Shown here: positions 1 through 6,374 of the stretch, in pieces | Layout of the letters: each line of letters opens with the position of its first letter | Position numbering within the stretch: position 1 is the first letter of the stretch | NCBI GenBank assembly: GCA_946480485.1 | Contig: CAMLJW010000116.1 | Coordinates: forward strand, 1-12,380 | Reading direction: 5' to 3' | DNA from: an uncultured Streptomyces sp. | GTDB lineage: Bacteria > Actinomycetota > Actinomycetes > Streptomycetales > Streptomycetaceae | Length of the DNA: 12,380 nt | Program-made: the position numbers and the translations under genes | Notes under the pieces: model-generated | Told to the model about the DNA's origin: nothing | The model's input: only the letters and a program-made list of their open reading frames with translations | Databases searched by the model: none

Positions 1-87
1 ATCGTCTTCGAGGGCACACCCGCCGACCTCGTCGCCGCCCGCTCCACCCTCACCGGCGAGCACCTCGCGGCCTACGTCGGCTCCTGA
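1..87 (+). CDS. C-terminal end of a UvrA-like ABC ATPase (partial)
   Basis: The window opens inside a reading frame that ends in TGA at 85-87. The 28 visible residues include EGTPADLVAARSTLTGEHLAAY, here in two parts: EGTPADLVAARS and TLTGEHLAAYVGS. The pattern 'G-T-P-A-D-L-V ... S-x-T-G-x-x-L' is the usual tail of UvrA and of the shorter UvrA-like drug-resistance paralogues. There it follows the second ATPase module and precedes the end of the protein. UvrA proteins scan DNA for damage with UvrB; the paralogues are often linked to resistance to DNA-binding antibiotics. Only the tail is visible, so true UvrA and a paralogue cannot be told apart. The lack of a long C-terminal extension favours the paralogue slightly. 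Confidence 0.6.
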   Translation: MVFEGTPADLVAARSTLTGEHLAAYVGS

Positions 88-216
88 CCGAGGCGCTCGT
101 GACACCCTGAGACAGCGCTCGCCGCAGTGCACCAGGGCATCCCCCGCCCGCGCGCGGAGCCGGGCCGGGGGGATCGGGCGGCGCCCGCGGGCCTGGGACG
201 GCGTGCAGCGAGCGTC

Positions 217-269
217 TCGGCCGCCTCTCCGGACGGGCGGGCGCTTCGGTCGCCTCTCCGGACGGGCGG
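217..269. repeat. 24-bp direct repeat upstream of the SGNH hydrolase
   Basis: The sequence tcggNcgcctctccggacgg plus gcgg occurs at 217-240 and again at 246-269, with one mismatch and a period of 29 bp. It lies in the non-coding stretch 88-321 just before an AT-rich patch. It may be a recent local duplication or a paired binding site. Nothing else in 88-216 looks like a gene; it is G/C-rich with short palindromes such as gcccgcgggc at 183-192. Confidence 0.6.
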
Positions 270-270
270 C

Positions 271-306
271 ATATTCGAATCGAATCCTGACCATTCGAAA
301 ATCGAC
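271..306. promoter_or_regulatory. AT-rich patch with two TTCGAA sites, likely promoter/operator of the SGNH gene
   Basis: This is a short AT-rich island in a GC-rich background, 16 bases before the chosen ATG. It contains ATTCGAAT (273-280, a perfect palindrome) and a second TTCGAA at 294-299. The two TTCGAA cores start 20 bp apart, about two helical turns, and each is followed by a TCGA or CGA. This spacing is typical of a dimeric repressor or activator site, but I cannot name the regulator. No convincing -35 box is visible. Confidence 0.35.
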
Positions 307-321
307 CAACAAACTGAGAGC

Positions 322-1584
322 ATGCACACCAAGCACAGCTGGATCACCACGCCCATCACCGCAGACCTCCTGCGCGGCGCCCTCGAGCTGGAGCGCACCG
401 AGCACGGCATGCTGCCGCACCGGCTGCCCGCCCGGGCCCGCGCGCAGTGCGACGACGAGCAACTCGCCATGGCCGAGAGCCAGCCCTCCGGCGTACGGCT
501 GGTCTTCCGCACCCGTGCCACCGCCGTCGAACTGGACACGCTGCCCACCAAACGGGTCTATGTCGGCGCTCCGCCCGCCCCGGACGGTGTGTACGACCTG
601 CTCGTCGACGGCCGTCCGACCGGCCAGGCGGGCGTGACCGGCGGCAACACCCTGACCATCGACATGACCACCGGGAACGCCGAGCACCAGCCCGGCCCGC
701 CGGGCACCCTCCGCTTCACCGGCCTGCCCGACGACGTCAAGGACGTCGAGATCTGGCTGCCGCACAACGAGACCACCGAACTCGTCGCCCTGCGCACGGA
801 CGCCCCCATCAGGCCCGTACCGGACCGGGGCCGCAAGGTGTGGCTGCACCACGGCAGTTCGATCAGCCACGGCTCCGACGCCGCCAGTCCCACCACCACC
901 TGGCCCGCACTCGCCGCCCTGCTCGGCGGCGTGGAACTGATCAACCTCGGTCTGGGCGGCAGCGCCCTGCTCGATCCCTTCACCGCCCGGGCCATGCGGG
1001 ACACCCCCGCCGACCTGATCAGCCTCAAGATCGGCATCAACCTGGTCAACACCGACCTGATGCGGCTGCGGGCATTCACCCCGGCCGTCCACGGCTTCCT
1101 CGACACCATCCGCGAGGGACACCCCACCACACCGCTCCTGGTCATCTCGCCCCTCTACTGCCCCATCCACGAGGACACCCCCGGCCCCGCCACCTTTGAC
1201 CTCAGCGCGCTCACTGCCGGAAAGCTGCGGTTCCGGGCCACCGGCGACCCCGCCGAGCGCGCCGCCGGGAAACTGACGCTGGGCGTCATCCGGGAGGAGT
1301 TGTCCCGCATCGCGAAGCAGCGGGCGGTCGACGACCCCCACCTGCACCACCTCGACGGCCGCACGCTCTACGGCGAGACCGACTTCGCCGAGCTACCGCT
1401 GCCCGACCAGCTTCACCCGGATGCCACCACGCATCGCCGCATCGGCGAACGCTTCGCCAGGCTGGCCTTCACCGCCGGCGGCCTCTTCACCGACCGGAAC
1501 GCGGGTACGGGCACGGCGGGCACGGCGGGCACGGCGGGCACGGCGGGCACGGTGGGTGTTTCGGAAACGGACAGCGACGGGTGA
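322..1584 (+). CDS. SGNH/GDSL-family hydrolase, SsfX3-like
   Basis: A 420-residue protein. Residues about 50-160 look like a beta-sandwich N-terminal domain, as in the SsfX3-type GDSL enzymes. The SGNH fold follows: block I HHGSSISHG (176-184, GSS in place of GDS, likely nucleophile S180), block II glycine in NLGLGGSA (208-215), block III KIGIN (236-240, Asn240) and block V DQLH (D362 and H365 of the catalytic pair). All four SGNH residues are present, so it should be an active serine esterase or acyltransferase; the substrate is unknown. No signal peptide is seen, so it is probably cytoplasmic. The frame stays open upstream to 127, but that part reads as random Arg/Pro/Ala sequence. The ATG at 322 has a weak GAGAG at 316-320. 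The tail ends in a Gly-Thr-Ala repeat. It converges on rsiG. Confidence 0.85.
   Translation: MHTKHSWITTPITADLLRGALELERTEHGMLPHRLPARARAQCDDEQLAMAESQPSGVRLVFRTRATAVELDTLPTKRVYVGAPPAPDGVYDLLVDGRPTGQAGVTGGNTLTIDMTTGNAEHQPGPPGTLRFTGLPDDVKDVEIWLPHNETTELVALRTDAPIRPVPDRGRKVWLHHGSSISHGSDAASPTTTWPALAALLGGVELINLGLGGSALLDPFTARAMRDTPADLISLKIGINLVNTDLMRLRAFTPAVHGFLDTIREGHPTTPLLVISPLYCPIHEDTPGPATFDLSALTAGKLRFRATGDPAERAAGKLTLGVIREELSRIAKQRAVDDPHLHHLDGRTLYGETDFAELPLPDQLHPDATTHRRIGERFARLAFTAGGLFTDRNAGTGTAGTAGTAGTAGTVGVSETDSDG
1510..1554 (+). repeat. 9-bp tandem repeat coding for Gly-Thr-Ala
   Basis: Four perfect copies of ggcacggcg (1510-1545) and a fifth with one change (1546-1554) are in frame with the SGNH hydrolase. 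They add (Gly-Thr-Ala)n at residues 397-411, after the last catalytic motif. Because the unit is 9 bp, gain or loss of copies keeps the frame. It looks like slippage in a disordered tail. Confidence 0.85.
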
Positions 1585-1611
1585 CCTTCCGACCCGAAGA
1601 CCAGCTCGCCG

Positions 1612-1633
1612 CCGCCCGGATCTTCCCGGGCGG
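1612..1633. terminator. Hairpin between convergent SGNH gene and rsiG
   Basis: A perfect 8-bp stem, ccgcccgg (1612-1619) with ccgggcgg (1626-1633), and a 6-base loop lie between the stop of the hydrolase (1584) and the stop of rsiG (1696). There is no T-run on either side. G/C-only hairpins of this kind often act as two-way terminators in Streptomyces, so this is the likely role. Confidence 0.6.
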
Positions 1634-1695
1634 AGCCGAGTGCGGCCGGGGTCGCCGAAGCCGCCGACCACCCCGGGCTCACGGGGGCCGTCGCG

Positions 1696-2457
1696 TCACA
1701 TGAGCAGGTCGTCCACATGTGCTTCGCCTTCACGGTACCTGCGCGCGATCTCCGCACTGCAACCGTCGGCGGTCCGCTGCAGCCGCTGCCGCCGCCGCGA
1801 GACCTGCTGTTCGTATCGCACGAGCCGCCCCATCGCGGTGTTCAGCTCCAGATCCGTACGGGCCACCAGGTCGGACAGCTCCACCTCGGCGAGCATGTCC
1901 GCGGCCAGCCGCCGGAACTCCTCGCTGTGCGGCGTGCCGAGCGTCACGTGCCGCGCCGAAGATTGTTGCCGCGCGGGCGCGTCCGTGAGGATCTCCGACA
2001 GCCGCTCGACGACCGACGAGACGGACGAGACCGACGAGAGGGCGGACGTCCGCTCGGTGGCCGGCGCCGAAACGGACCGGTCGCCGGGATCCGCCCGCCG
2101 CCCGAGCTCGGCGCGCAGGATGTCGATCCGCCCCTGCAGCAGCCGTCGCACATAGCTGAGGTCGGCCTCGTCCCGCTGGGCGTCCCGCCGCAGCGTACGC
2201 AGCTCGGGCAGCCGCAGCACCGACACGTCGGGTTCGGGCTGCGGCTCGGGCTGCGGGCTGTCCGTCCGCTGCGTGGGCGGACGCGGCGCGACGGGAAGCG
2301 ACGCAACCGGAAGCGGCGTGCCCGGAGGTGGTGTACCCGGATGTGATGTGACTGCGAGTGGTGCGATCGGTGGCCCTGCGATCGCACCTGGCGCATGCTC
2401 CCCCCGGGTCAGCGAAACGGACCCGGGGGGCTGCCCCGTAGTACTCGATGTGCTCAT
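1696..2457 (-). CDS. rsiG: RsiG, c-di-GMP-binding anti-sigma factor for WhiG
   Basis: A 253-residue protein. RsiG is known from Streptomyces to hold sigma-WhiG inactive when loaded with c-di-GMP, delaying spore formation. Its signature E(X)3S(X)2R(X)3Q(X)3D is present twice without a change: E97-S101-R104-Q108-D112 and E216-S220-R223-Q227-D231, one on each of two predicted long helices. Between them is a Ser/Val-rich linker (SSVSSVSSVV, 141-150). The first 75 residues are Pro/Gly/Thr-rich and probably disordered. I chose ATG 2457, which follows TTGAGGCGT; the frame is open upstream to 2505 but reads Arg-rich. The GAGG is only 3 bases from this ATG, so the start is not certain. It diverges from dtd and converges on the SGNH gene. 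Confidence 0.93.
   Translation of the reverse strand: MSTSSTTGQPPGSVSLTRGEHAPGAIAGPPIAPLAVTSHPGTPPPGTPLPVASLPVAPRPPTQRTDSPQPEPQPEPDVSVLRLPELRTLRRDAQRDEADLSYVRRLLQGRIDILRAELGRRADPGDRSVSAPATERTSALSSVSSVSSVVERLSEILTDAPARQQSSARHVTLGTPHSEEFRRLAADMLAEVELSDLVARTDLELNTAMGRLVRYEQQVSRRRQRLQRTADGCSAEIARRYREGEAHVDDLLM
2400..2430. repeat. 11-bp inverted repeat inside the 5' end of rsiG
   Basis: The arm ccccccgggtc (2400-2410) is fully complementary to gacccgggggg (2420-2430) across a 9-base loop. In the rsiG mRNA this strong hairpin starts about 27 bases after the ATG. It lies in the low-complexity N-terminal coding part, where protein constraint is weak. Confidence 0.7.
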
Positions 2458-2621
2458 ACGCCTCAACCGTCCCCTCGACCGGCGCGTGTGTGTGCATCGT
2501 GCCACCCCAGCCGGCCGCCATGTGACCGAGTGACCCCGATCGGCACCGGATGGTGGGGTTAAGGGCCCATCAGAAAAGACTCCATACGGAGGTCAAGTCA
2601 AGGCACGGCATGATGGTCCGT

Positions 2622-3047
2622 ATGCGTGCAGTGGTGCAGAGGGTTGACGGTGCGAGCGTCGTCGTCGAAGGCGAGACGGTCGGCGAGATCGACGGCGAGG
2701 GGCTGTGCGTCCTGGTGGGCGTCACCCACGAGGACACCAAGGAGAAAGCGGCCCAACTGGCCCGCAAGCTCTGGTCGATCCGCATGCTGAGCGACGAGAA
2801 GTCGTGCAGCGACATCGACGCACCGCTCCTGGTGATCAGCCAGTTCACGCTCTACGGCGACGCCCGCAAGGGCCGCCGCCCCACCTGGAACGCGGCCGCC
2901 CCCGGCGAGGTCGCCGAGCCCCTCGTGGACGAGGTCGTCGCCCAACTCCGCTCCCTGGGCGCAACGGTGGCGACCGGCCGCTTCGGTGCCCGGATGCGCG
3001 TGTCCCTGACGAACGACGGCCCGTTCACGGTGCTACTCGACATCTGA
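2622..3047 (+). CDS. dtd: D-aminoacyl-tRNA deacylase (DTD)
   Basis: A 141-residue protein, the usual length for DTD. It removes D-amino acids (and glycine mischarged on tRNA-Ala) from tRNA in the cytoplasm. Signature motifs are the SQxT motif in SQFTLYGD (73-80) and the Gly-cisPro motif in NDGPFT (131-136). The N-terminus [13 protein letters not shown] matches the family start and fixes the ATG at 2622. In-frame ATGs at 2610 and 2613 would add only a few unusual residues. A GGAGG at 2588-2592 is too far to serve directly. It diverges from rsiG and converges on ygfZ, with 28 bases between stops. Confidence 0.95.
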   Translation: MRAVVQRVDGASVVVEGETVGEIDGEGLCVLVGVTHEDTKEKAAQLARKLWSIRMLSDEKSCSDIDAPLLVISQFTLYGDARKGRRPTWNAAAPGEVAEPLVDEVVAQLRSLGATVATGRFGARMRVSLTNDGPFTVLLDI

Positions 3048-3075
3048 ATCGCTGCCAGACCCGAACCGCACGAAC

Positions 3076-4059
3076 CTACGGCTCCACCACGGTCTCCTGC
3101 GCCGCGGCCGTCGTCCCGGCCAGGAGCGGCGCGTCGACCGGCACGTTCCGCTTCACCAGCGCCAGTGCGATCGGGCCGAGCTCGTGGTGGCGTACGGACG
3201 TCGTGATGAAACCGATCTTGCGGCCGTCCGGGCCCTCGTCCGCGAGCCGGATGTCGGTTCCGTGGACCGGCAGATACACCTCGCTGCCGTCGAGGTGCAG
3301 GAAGACGAGCCGGCGTGGGGGCTTGCCCAGGTTCTGGACGCGGGCGACGGTCTCCTGGCCGCGGTAGCAGCCCTTCTGCAGATGCACCGCCGTGCCGATC
3401 CAGCCGAGCTCGTGCGGAATGGTCCGGTGGTCGGTCTCGAAGCCGAGCCGCGGCCGGTGGTTCTCGACGCGCAGGGCCTCGTACGCGAGGATCCCGACCG
3501 CCGGGCCGTATTTCGCCTCGCTCTCGACGGCTGTCCCGTACGACTCCAGGTCCGTACGCGGCAGGAACAGATCACGCCCGTACGGCGTCTCGCGGGCGAC
3601 GACGCCCTCCGGCGTCTCGGCGATGGAGCCGGCCGGGAGGTGGACCACGGCGAAGTCGGCCGTCCGGTCGGCGACCTCCACCTGGTAGAAGAACTTCATC
3701 GACTCCAGGTACGCGATCAGCGTCTCCTGGGTGCCGGGCTCGACGTGCATCCACACCGTCTCCCCGTCGTCGACGAGGTACAGCGCGTGTTCGATGTGAC
3801 CGTGCGCGGAGAGGATCAGCGCCTCGGTGGCGCGGCCCGCAGGGAGGTCGGCGACGTGCTGGGTGAGGAGGAGGTGCAGCCAGCTGAGCCGGTCCTCCCC
3901 AAAGACGCTGACGACGCCGCGGTGCGAGAGGTCCACGAAACCGGTGCCGTCGGCCAGGGCGCGCTGCTCGCGGAACAGGTCGCCATAGTGGGCGGCGACG
4001 CCTTCGTCCACGCCCTCGGCGGGGACGGCGCCGGGCAGCGACAGGAGGGGGCTCTTCAT
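3076..4059 (-). CDS. ygfZ: YgfZ/GcvT-like folate-binding protein
   Basis: A 327-residue protein of the YgfZ branch of the GcvT-fold family. It carries the family signature K-G-C-Y-x-G-Q-E as KGCYRGQE (229-236), with the conserved Cys231. YgfZ-type proteins bind tetrahydrofolate and help assemble or repair certain Fe-S enzymes, such as the tRNA methylthiolase MiaB in E. coli. The C-terminal part carries a beta-barrel as in GcvT. ATG 4059 (MKSPLLSLPG) is used; an ATG two codons earlier (4065) is possible. There is no good ribosome site, but TAGGCT lies 8 bases before 4059, so the message may be leaderless. It lies 34 bases after the Fur-family gene on the same strand, so the two may also be co-transcribed. 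Confidence 0.92.
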   Translation of the reverse strand: MKSPLLSLPGAVPAEGVDEGVAAHYGDLFREQRALADGTGFVDLSHRGVVSVFGEDRLSWLHLLLTQHVADLPAGRATEALILSAHGHIEHALYLVDDGETVWMHVEPGTQETLIAYLESMKFFYQVEVADRTADFAVVHLPAGSIAETPEGVVARETPYGRDLFLPRTDLESYGTAVESEAKYGPAVGILAYEALRVENHRPRLGFETDHRTIPHELGWIGTAVHLQKGCYRGQETVARVQNLGKPPRRLVFLHLDGSEVYLPVHGTDIRLADEGPDGRKIGFITTSVRHHELGPIALALVKRNVPVDAPLLAGTTAAAQETVVEP

Positions 4060-4093
4060 GGGCATACAGCCTAAGACCGAGTAGTTGCGGGTT

Positions 4094-4564
4094 CTATTTC
4101 CTCTTGCCGGCACAGTCCTCGCACCGGCCGAAGATCGCGAAGTGCTTCATATCGGTGTCGAAGCCGAAGGTGCCGCGCAGCTTCGCTGTGAACTCGGCGG
4201 CGACCGACACGTCCGCCTCGATGACGTGTCGGCAGTCCCGGCACACCAGATGGAGGTGGTGGTGCCGGTCCGCGAGATGGTACGTGGGCGCGCCGTGCCC
4301 GAGATGGGCGTGGCTGACCAGGCCGAGCTCCTCCAGGAGCTCCAGGGTCCGGTAGACCGTGGAGATGTTGACCCCCGACGCCGTCTTGCGCACTTCGCCG
4401 AGGATGTCGTCGGGGGTCGCGTGCTCAAGGGTGTCCACGGCTTCGAGCACGAGCTGCCGCTGCGGGGTCAGCCGGTAGCCGCGCTGCCGCAGATCACTCT
4501 TCCAGTCCGTGCTTGCGGCACCGCTCTCGGTGCCGCTCTCGGTGCTGCTTCCAGTGCTCACCAC
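4094..4564 (-). CDS. Fur-family metal-dependent regulator
   Basis: A 156-residue DNA-binding protein. A Ser/Thr/Gly-rich N-terminal tail of about 20 residues is followed by the winged helix (LRQRGYRLTPQRQLVLEAV, with NISTVYRTLELLEELGLV as the recognition region). The dimer/metal domain has HHHLH (101-105) and two CxxC pairs, CRDC (108-111) and CEDC (148-151), which form the structural Zn site of the family. This is a separate Fur paralogue from FurA, Nur or Zur by context, but I cannot assign its metal. Start: tandem GTG codons at 4564 and 4561. A -10-like TACACT lies 7 bases before 4564, suggesting a leaderless message starting there. It is followed by ygfZ and preceded by the nitrobindin-like gene. 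Confidence 0.9.
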   Translation of the reverse strand: MVSTGSSTESGTESGAASTDWKSDLRQRGYRLTPQRQLVLEAVDTLEHATPDDILGEVRKTASGVNISTVYRTLELLEELGLVSHAHLGHGAPTYHLADRHHHLHLVCRDCRHVIEADVSVAAEFTAKLRGTFGFDTDMKHFAIFGRCEDCAGKRK

Positions 4565-4566
4565 AG

Positions 4567-4578
4567 CGTCCAGTGTAG
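4567..4578 (-). promoter_or_regulatory. Likely core promoter of the Fur-family gene
   Basis: Reading the minus strand, CTACACTGGACG ends 2 bases before the GTG at 4564. TACACT (4577-4572) fits a -10 TAnnnT element, which places the transcription start at or next to the start codon. No clear -35 box is present. The same 12-base string with one change lies ahead of the DUF3099 gene. Confidence 0.45.
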
Positions 4579-4688
4579 AAGTGTCGCCCCCGATCACGCC
4601 GGGTCGGCATTGGCCGGACTTCAGCAGATCGGACCGGGTCTCACACAGGGCACGGCCACTGCGGAGCCTGGGAGGAGGGGCGGTAAGG

Positions 4689-5264
4689 CTACCGGAAGAA
4701 AGCGATCCCGTCGTCGGGCATGTCGTCCGGCAGGGCCTTGGCCCAGCGCTCCACATCCTCCGGGCTGACGACCTTCTTGAGCTGGGCCGACATATAGGGC
4801 CGCAGCGTCACCTCGGGGGTCTGCTTCTCGCCGACCCACATGAGGTCGCCCTTGACGTAGCCGTACAGCCGCTGGCCACCGCTGTACGGGCCCGAGGGGG
4901 CCGTGCGCGCGACGGTGTCCGTCGCCAGGTCGATCTGTGGCTTCTTGGCGGCCAACTCGCCGTACCAGACCTCGACGACACCGTCGTCGCGGACCATCAC
5001 GACCTCGACCTTGCGATGGGAGTCGATGCGCCAGTAGCCGGTTTCGGTCTCCAGCGGCCTGACCTTGTTCCCCTCGGAGTCGAGGACCCAGGTGCGCGAG
5101 TGGTACTCGAGGAAGTCCCGCCCGTCGTGGGTGAAGCGGACCTCCTGGCCGAAGTTGCACTTTTCGGCACCAGGGAAGTCGTGGACGCCCGCGCCGGTCC
5201 AGTCACCGAGCAGGAAGGCGAGGGGGACGAGGTCCTTGTGGAGGTCGGACGGGATCTCGATCAT
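4689..5264 (-). CDS. Nitrobindin-like (FABP-family) beta-barrel protein
   Basis: A 191-residue protein of the THAP4/nitrobindin beta-barrel family. It has the opening GxWxGxG motif as GDWTGAG (20-26), then a chain of alternating strands (FGQEVRFTHDG, LEYHSRTWVLD, ETGYWRID). True nitrobindins bind ferric heme through a His near the C-terminus and react with NO or peroxynitrite. Here the matching stretch reads TLRPYMSAQLKKV (about 152-164) with no His, so heme binding of the usual kind is doubtful. This is also known for other streptomycete members. The ATG at 5264 begins the family-like MIEIPSDLHKDL. It lies 124 bases upstream of the Fur gene and 65 bases downstream of the small membrane peptide gene. 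Confidence 0.88.
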   Translation of the reverse strand: MIEIPSDLHKDLVPLAFLLGDWTGAGVHDFPGAEKCNFGQEVRFTHDGRDFLEYHSRTWVLDSEGNKVRPLETETGYWRIDSHRKVEVVMVRDDGVVEVWYGELAAKKPQIDLATDTVARTAPSGPYSGGQRLYGYVKGDLMWVGEKQTPEVTLRPYMSAQLKKVVSPEDVERWAKALPDDMPDDGIAFFR

Positions 5265-5329
5265 GAGCAGCTCAGAAGTCCGTACGTCTGTGGTCTGGGG
5301 CGTCTACGACGGGGGCGGCTGTGACGGGG

Positions 5330-5431
5330 TCAGCGCTGGCCCTGGTACAGCTTCTTCACGGTCAGCCCGGCGAAGGCGAGGACGCCGACGCAGACCAGGA
5401 CCAGCAGAGCTTCGAAGAAGATCTCAAGCAC
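5330..5431 (-). CDS. 33-residue single-span membrane peptide
   Basis: A short ORF with a GTG start at 5431 and TGA at 5332-5330. A near-ideal ribosome site, AAGGAG, lies 6 bases before the GTG. The peptide begins VLEIFFEALL, continues as one hydrophobic helix (LVLVCVGVLAFAGLTV) and ends in a basic tail KKLYQGQR. This predicts one membrane span with the positive tail in the cytoplasm. Codon third positions are mostly G/C. Function is unknown. It could be a membrane microprotein that modifies a partner. It lies upstream of and in line with the nitrobindin-like gene. Confidence 0.7.
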   Translation of the reverse strand: MLEIFFEALLVLVCVGVLAFAGLTVKKLYQGQR

Positions 5432-5453
5432 GGGGTGCTCCTTGGATGAGCTG

Positions 5454-5481
5454 TGAGCGATGAGCGATGAGCGATGAGCGA
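5454..5481. repeat. Four perfect tandem copies of TGAGCGA
   Basis: Four 7-bp units run without a break at 5454-5460, 5461-5467, 5468-5474 and 5475-5481. They lie just upstream of the ribosome site of the 33-residue peptide gene, in its probable 5' leader. Copy number may vary between strains. Confidence 0.85.
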
Positions 5482-5509
5482 GGCTTGGCTGTACACAGAG
5501 CCGGACTCC

Positions 5510-5560
5510 AGCCTACTCGGCCGTGGCCCGTGCTCTGCGTGAGGTACCGCTTGAGGTACC
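5510..5560 (-). promoter_or_regulatory. Candidate promoter with paired GGTACCTCA sites
   Basis: On the minus strand, two exact copies of GGTACCTCA (5560-5552 and 5548-5540, 12 bp apart) are followed by a -10-like TAGGCT at 5515-5510. This would drive the small peptide gene. The rest of the 316-base gap 5432-5747 holds the TGAGCGA repeat, the DsrE promoter region and otherwise nothing gene-like. Confidence 0.3.
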
Positions 5561-5735
5561 CGTACCGCGACCAGTGCCTCGGCAGGCAACGTTCACCCGT
5601 CAAGGAGCGGCGTCCGTTGCGTGCTCTCGGTGTGCCGGCCGGACGTCCTCGCACGGGACGTACTGGGCTTTCGGCTGGTGCGGCGAGGGTGCGTGGCGGG
5701 CGTCGCGACGGGGCGAACGGTACCTGTCGGGGAAC

Positions 5736-5741
5736 TAACAT
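5736..5741 (+). promoter_or_regulatory. -10 element for a leaderless DsrE gene
   Basis: TAACAT lies 6 bases before the ATG at 5748, and there is no close ribosome site (only GGGGA 14 bases away). This is the spacing expected if transcription starts on the A of the ATG. No strong -35 box is seen. Confidence 0.4.
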
Positions 5742-5747
5742 GCGCTT

Positions 5748-6110
5748 ATGGCGAAGAAGCTCGTGATCAAGGTGACGGCCGGGGCGGACGCCCCCGAGCG
5801 CTGCTCGCAGGCGTTCACGGTGGCGGCGGTCGCGTTGGCCAGCGGGGTGGACGTCTCGCTCTGGCTGACCGGCGAGTCCGCGTGGTTCGCGCTGCCGGGC
5901 CGCGCCGCCGAGTTCGAACTCCCGCACGCGGCCCCGCTCCCCGACCTGCTCGAGTCGGTCCTGGCCGGAGGCCGTCTCACCCTCTGCACCCAGTGTGCGG
6001 CCCGGAGGGACATCACGGAGAAGGACGTGATCGAGGGCGTACGCATCGCGGGCGCGCAGGTCTTTGTCCAGGAATCACTGGCAGAGGACACCCAGGCACT
6101 CGTCTACTGA
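5748..6110 (+). CDS. DsrE-family protein
   Basis: A 120-residue small alpha/beta protein of the DsrE/DsrF-like family. It opens with a beta strand (KKLVIKVTAG), then a helix with QAFTVAAVALASGVDVSLWL. Cysteines are C19 and the pair in LTLCTQCAARR (C80, C83). DsrE proteins pass sulfane sulfur on a conserved Cys; the C80/C83 pair could serve, but the placement differs from the classical DsrE site, so a transfer role is inference. Actinobacterial proteins of this short type are uncharacterised. It stands alone on the plus strand, diverging from the 33-residue peptide gene and converging on the DUF3099 gene. Confidence 0.85.
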   Translation: MAKKLVIKVTAGADAPERCSQAFTVAAVALASGVDVSLWLTGESAWFALPGRAAEFELPHAAPLPDLLESVLAGGRLTLCTQCAARRDITEKDVIEGVRIAGAQVFVQESLAEDTQALVY

Positions 6111-6113
6111 ATA

Positions 6114-6151
6114 CACCCCGTCAGGGAGCGCTCACCCCGTCAGGGAACGCT
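6114..6151. repeat. 19-bp tandem duplication after the DsrE stop
   Basis: Two adjacent 19-bp units (6114-6132 and 6133-6151) differ at one base (g6128 against a6147). They begin 3 bases after the DsrE stop codon. The rest of the convergent gap to 6374 holds short repeats (gaacacctg twice near 6330-6350), a 7-A run at 6294-6300 and a 7-bp inverted repeat (6259-6265 with 6279-6285). No convincing gene is seen in it. Confidence 0.7.
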
Positions 6152-6374
6152 CAGGCCCCGGGTCCGGAGGCAGAAGGGATGCGTCGCCGAGGTCGAGCAG
6201 AACGCGTACGTCGTCCCGCGGCTGATGGCTGGTGGCTGGTGGACGCCGGGCCGGCGGGGCGGACGGTTTCGGTACGTACGTCCGCTCGGTCTCAAAAAAA
6301 CGGCCTCCCGGAACGCGCTCCTGGGCAGGAACACCTGGAACACCTGGAACATAGGACATCCAGGACATAGACGC

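Noticed and set aside
1421..2346. Plus-strand open frames opposite rsiG
   Set aside because: The minus strand holds RsiG with two exact signatures; the plus frames read as Arg/Pro/Ser-rich noise.
1730..2521. 263-codon minus-strand frame overlapping rsiG
   Set aside because: It is one frame off rsiG, Ala/Arg-rich, and lacks the helical signature pattern.
6259..6300. Inverted repeat and 7-A run as a terminator
   Set aside because: In the minus direction the T-run comes before the stem rather than after it, and in the plus direction there is no T-run, so the order is wrong for an intrinsic terminator.
6132..6368. Minus-strand 78-codon frame in the DsrE-DUF3099 gap
   Set aside because: Its first part is the translated gaacacctg repeats and the 7-A run, it has no ribosome site and I recognise no family. 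The second half (RVLLDLGDASLLPPDPG) looks somewhat protein-like, so a gene remnant cannot be ruled out.
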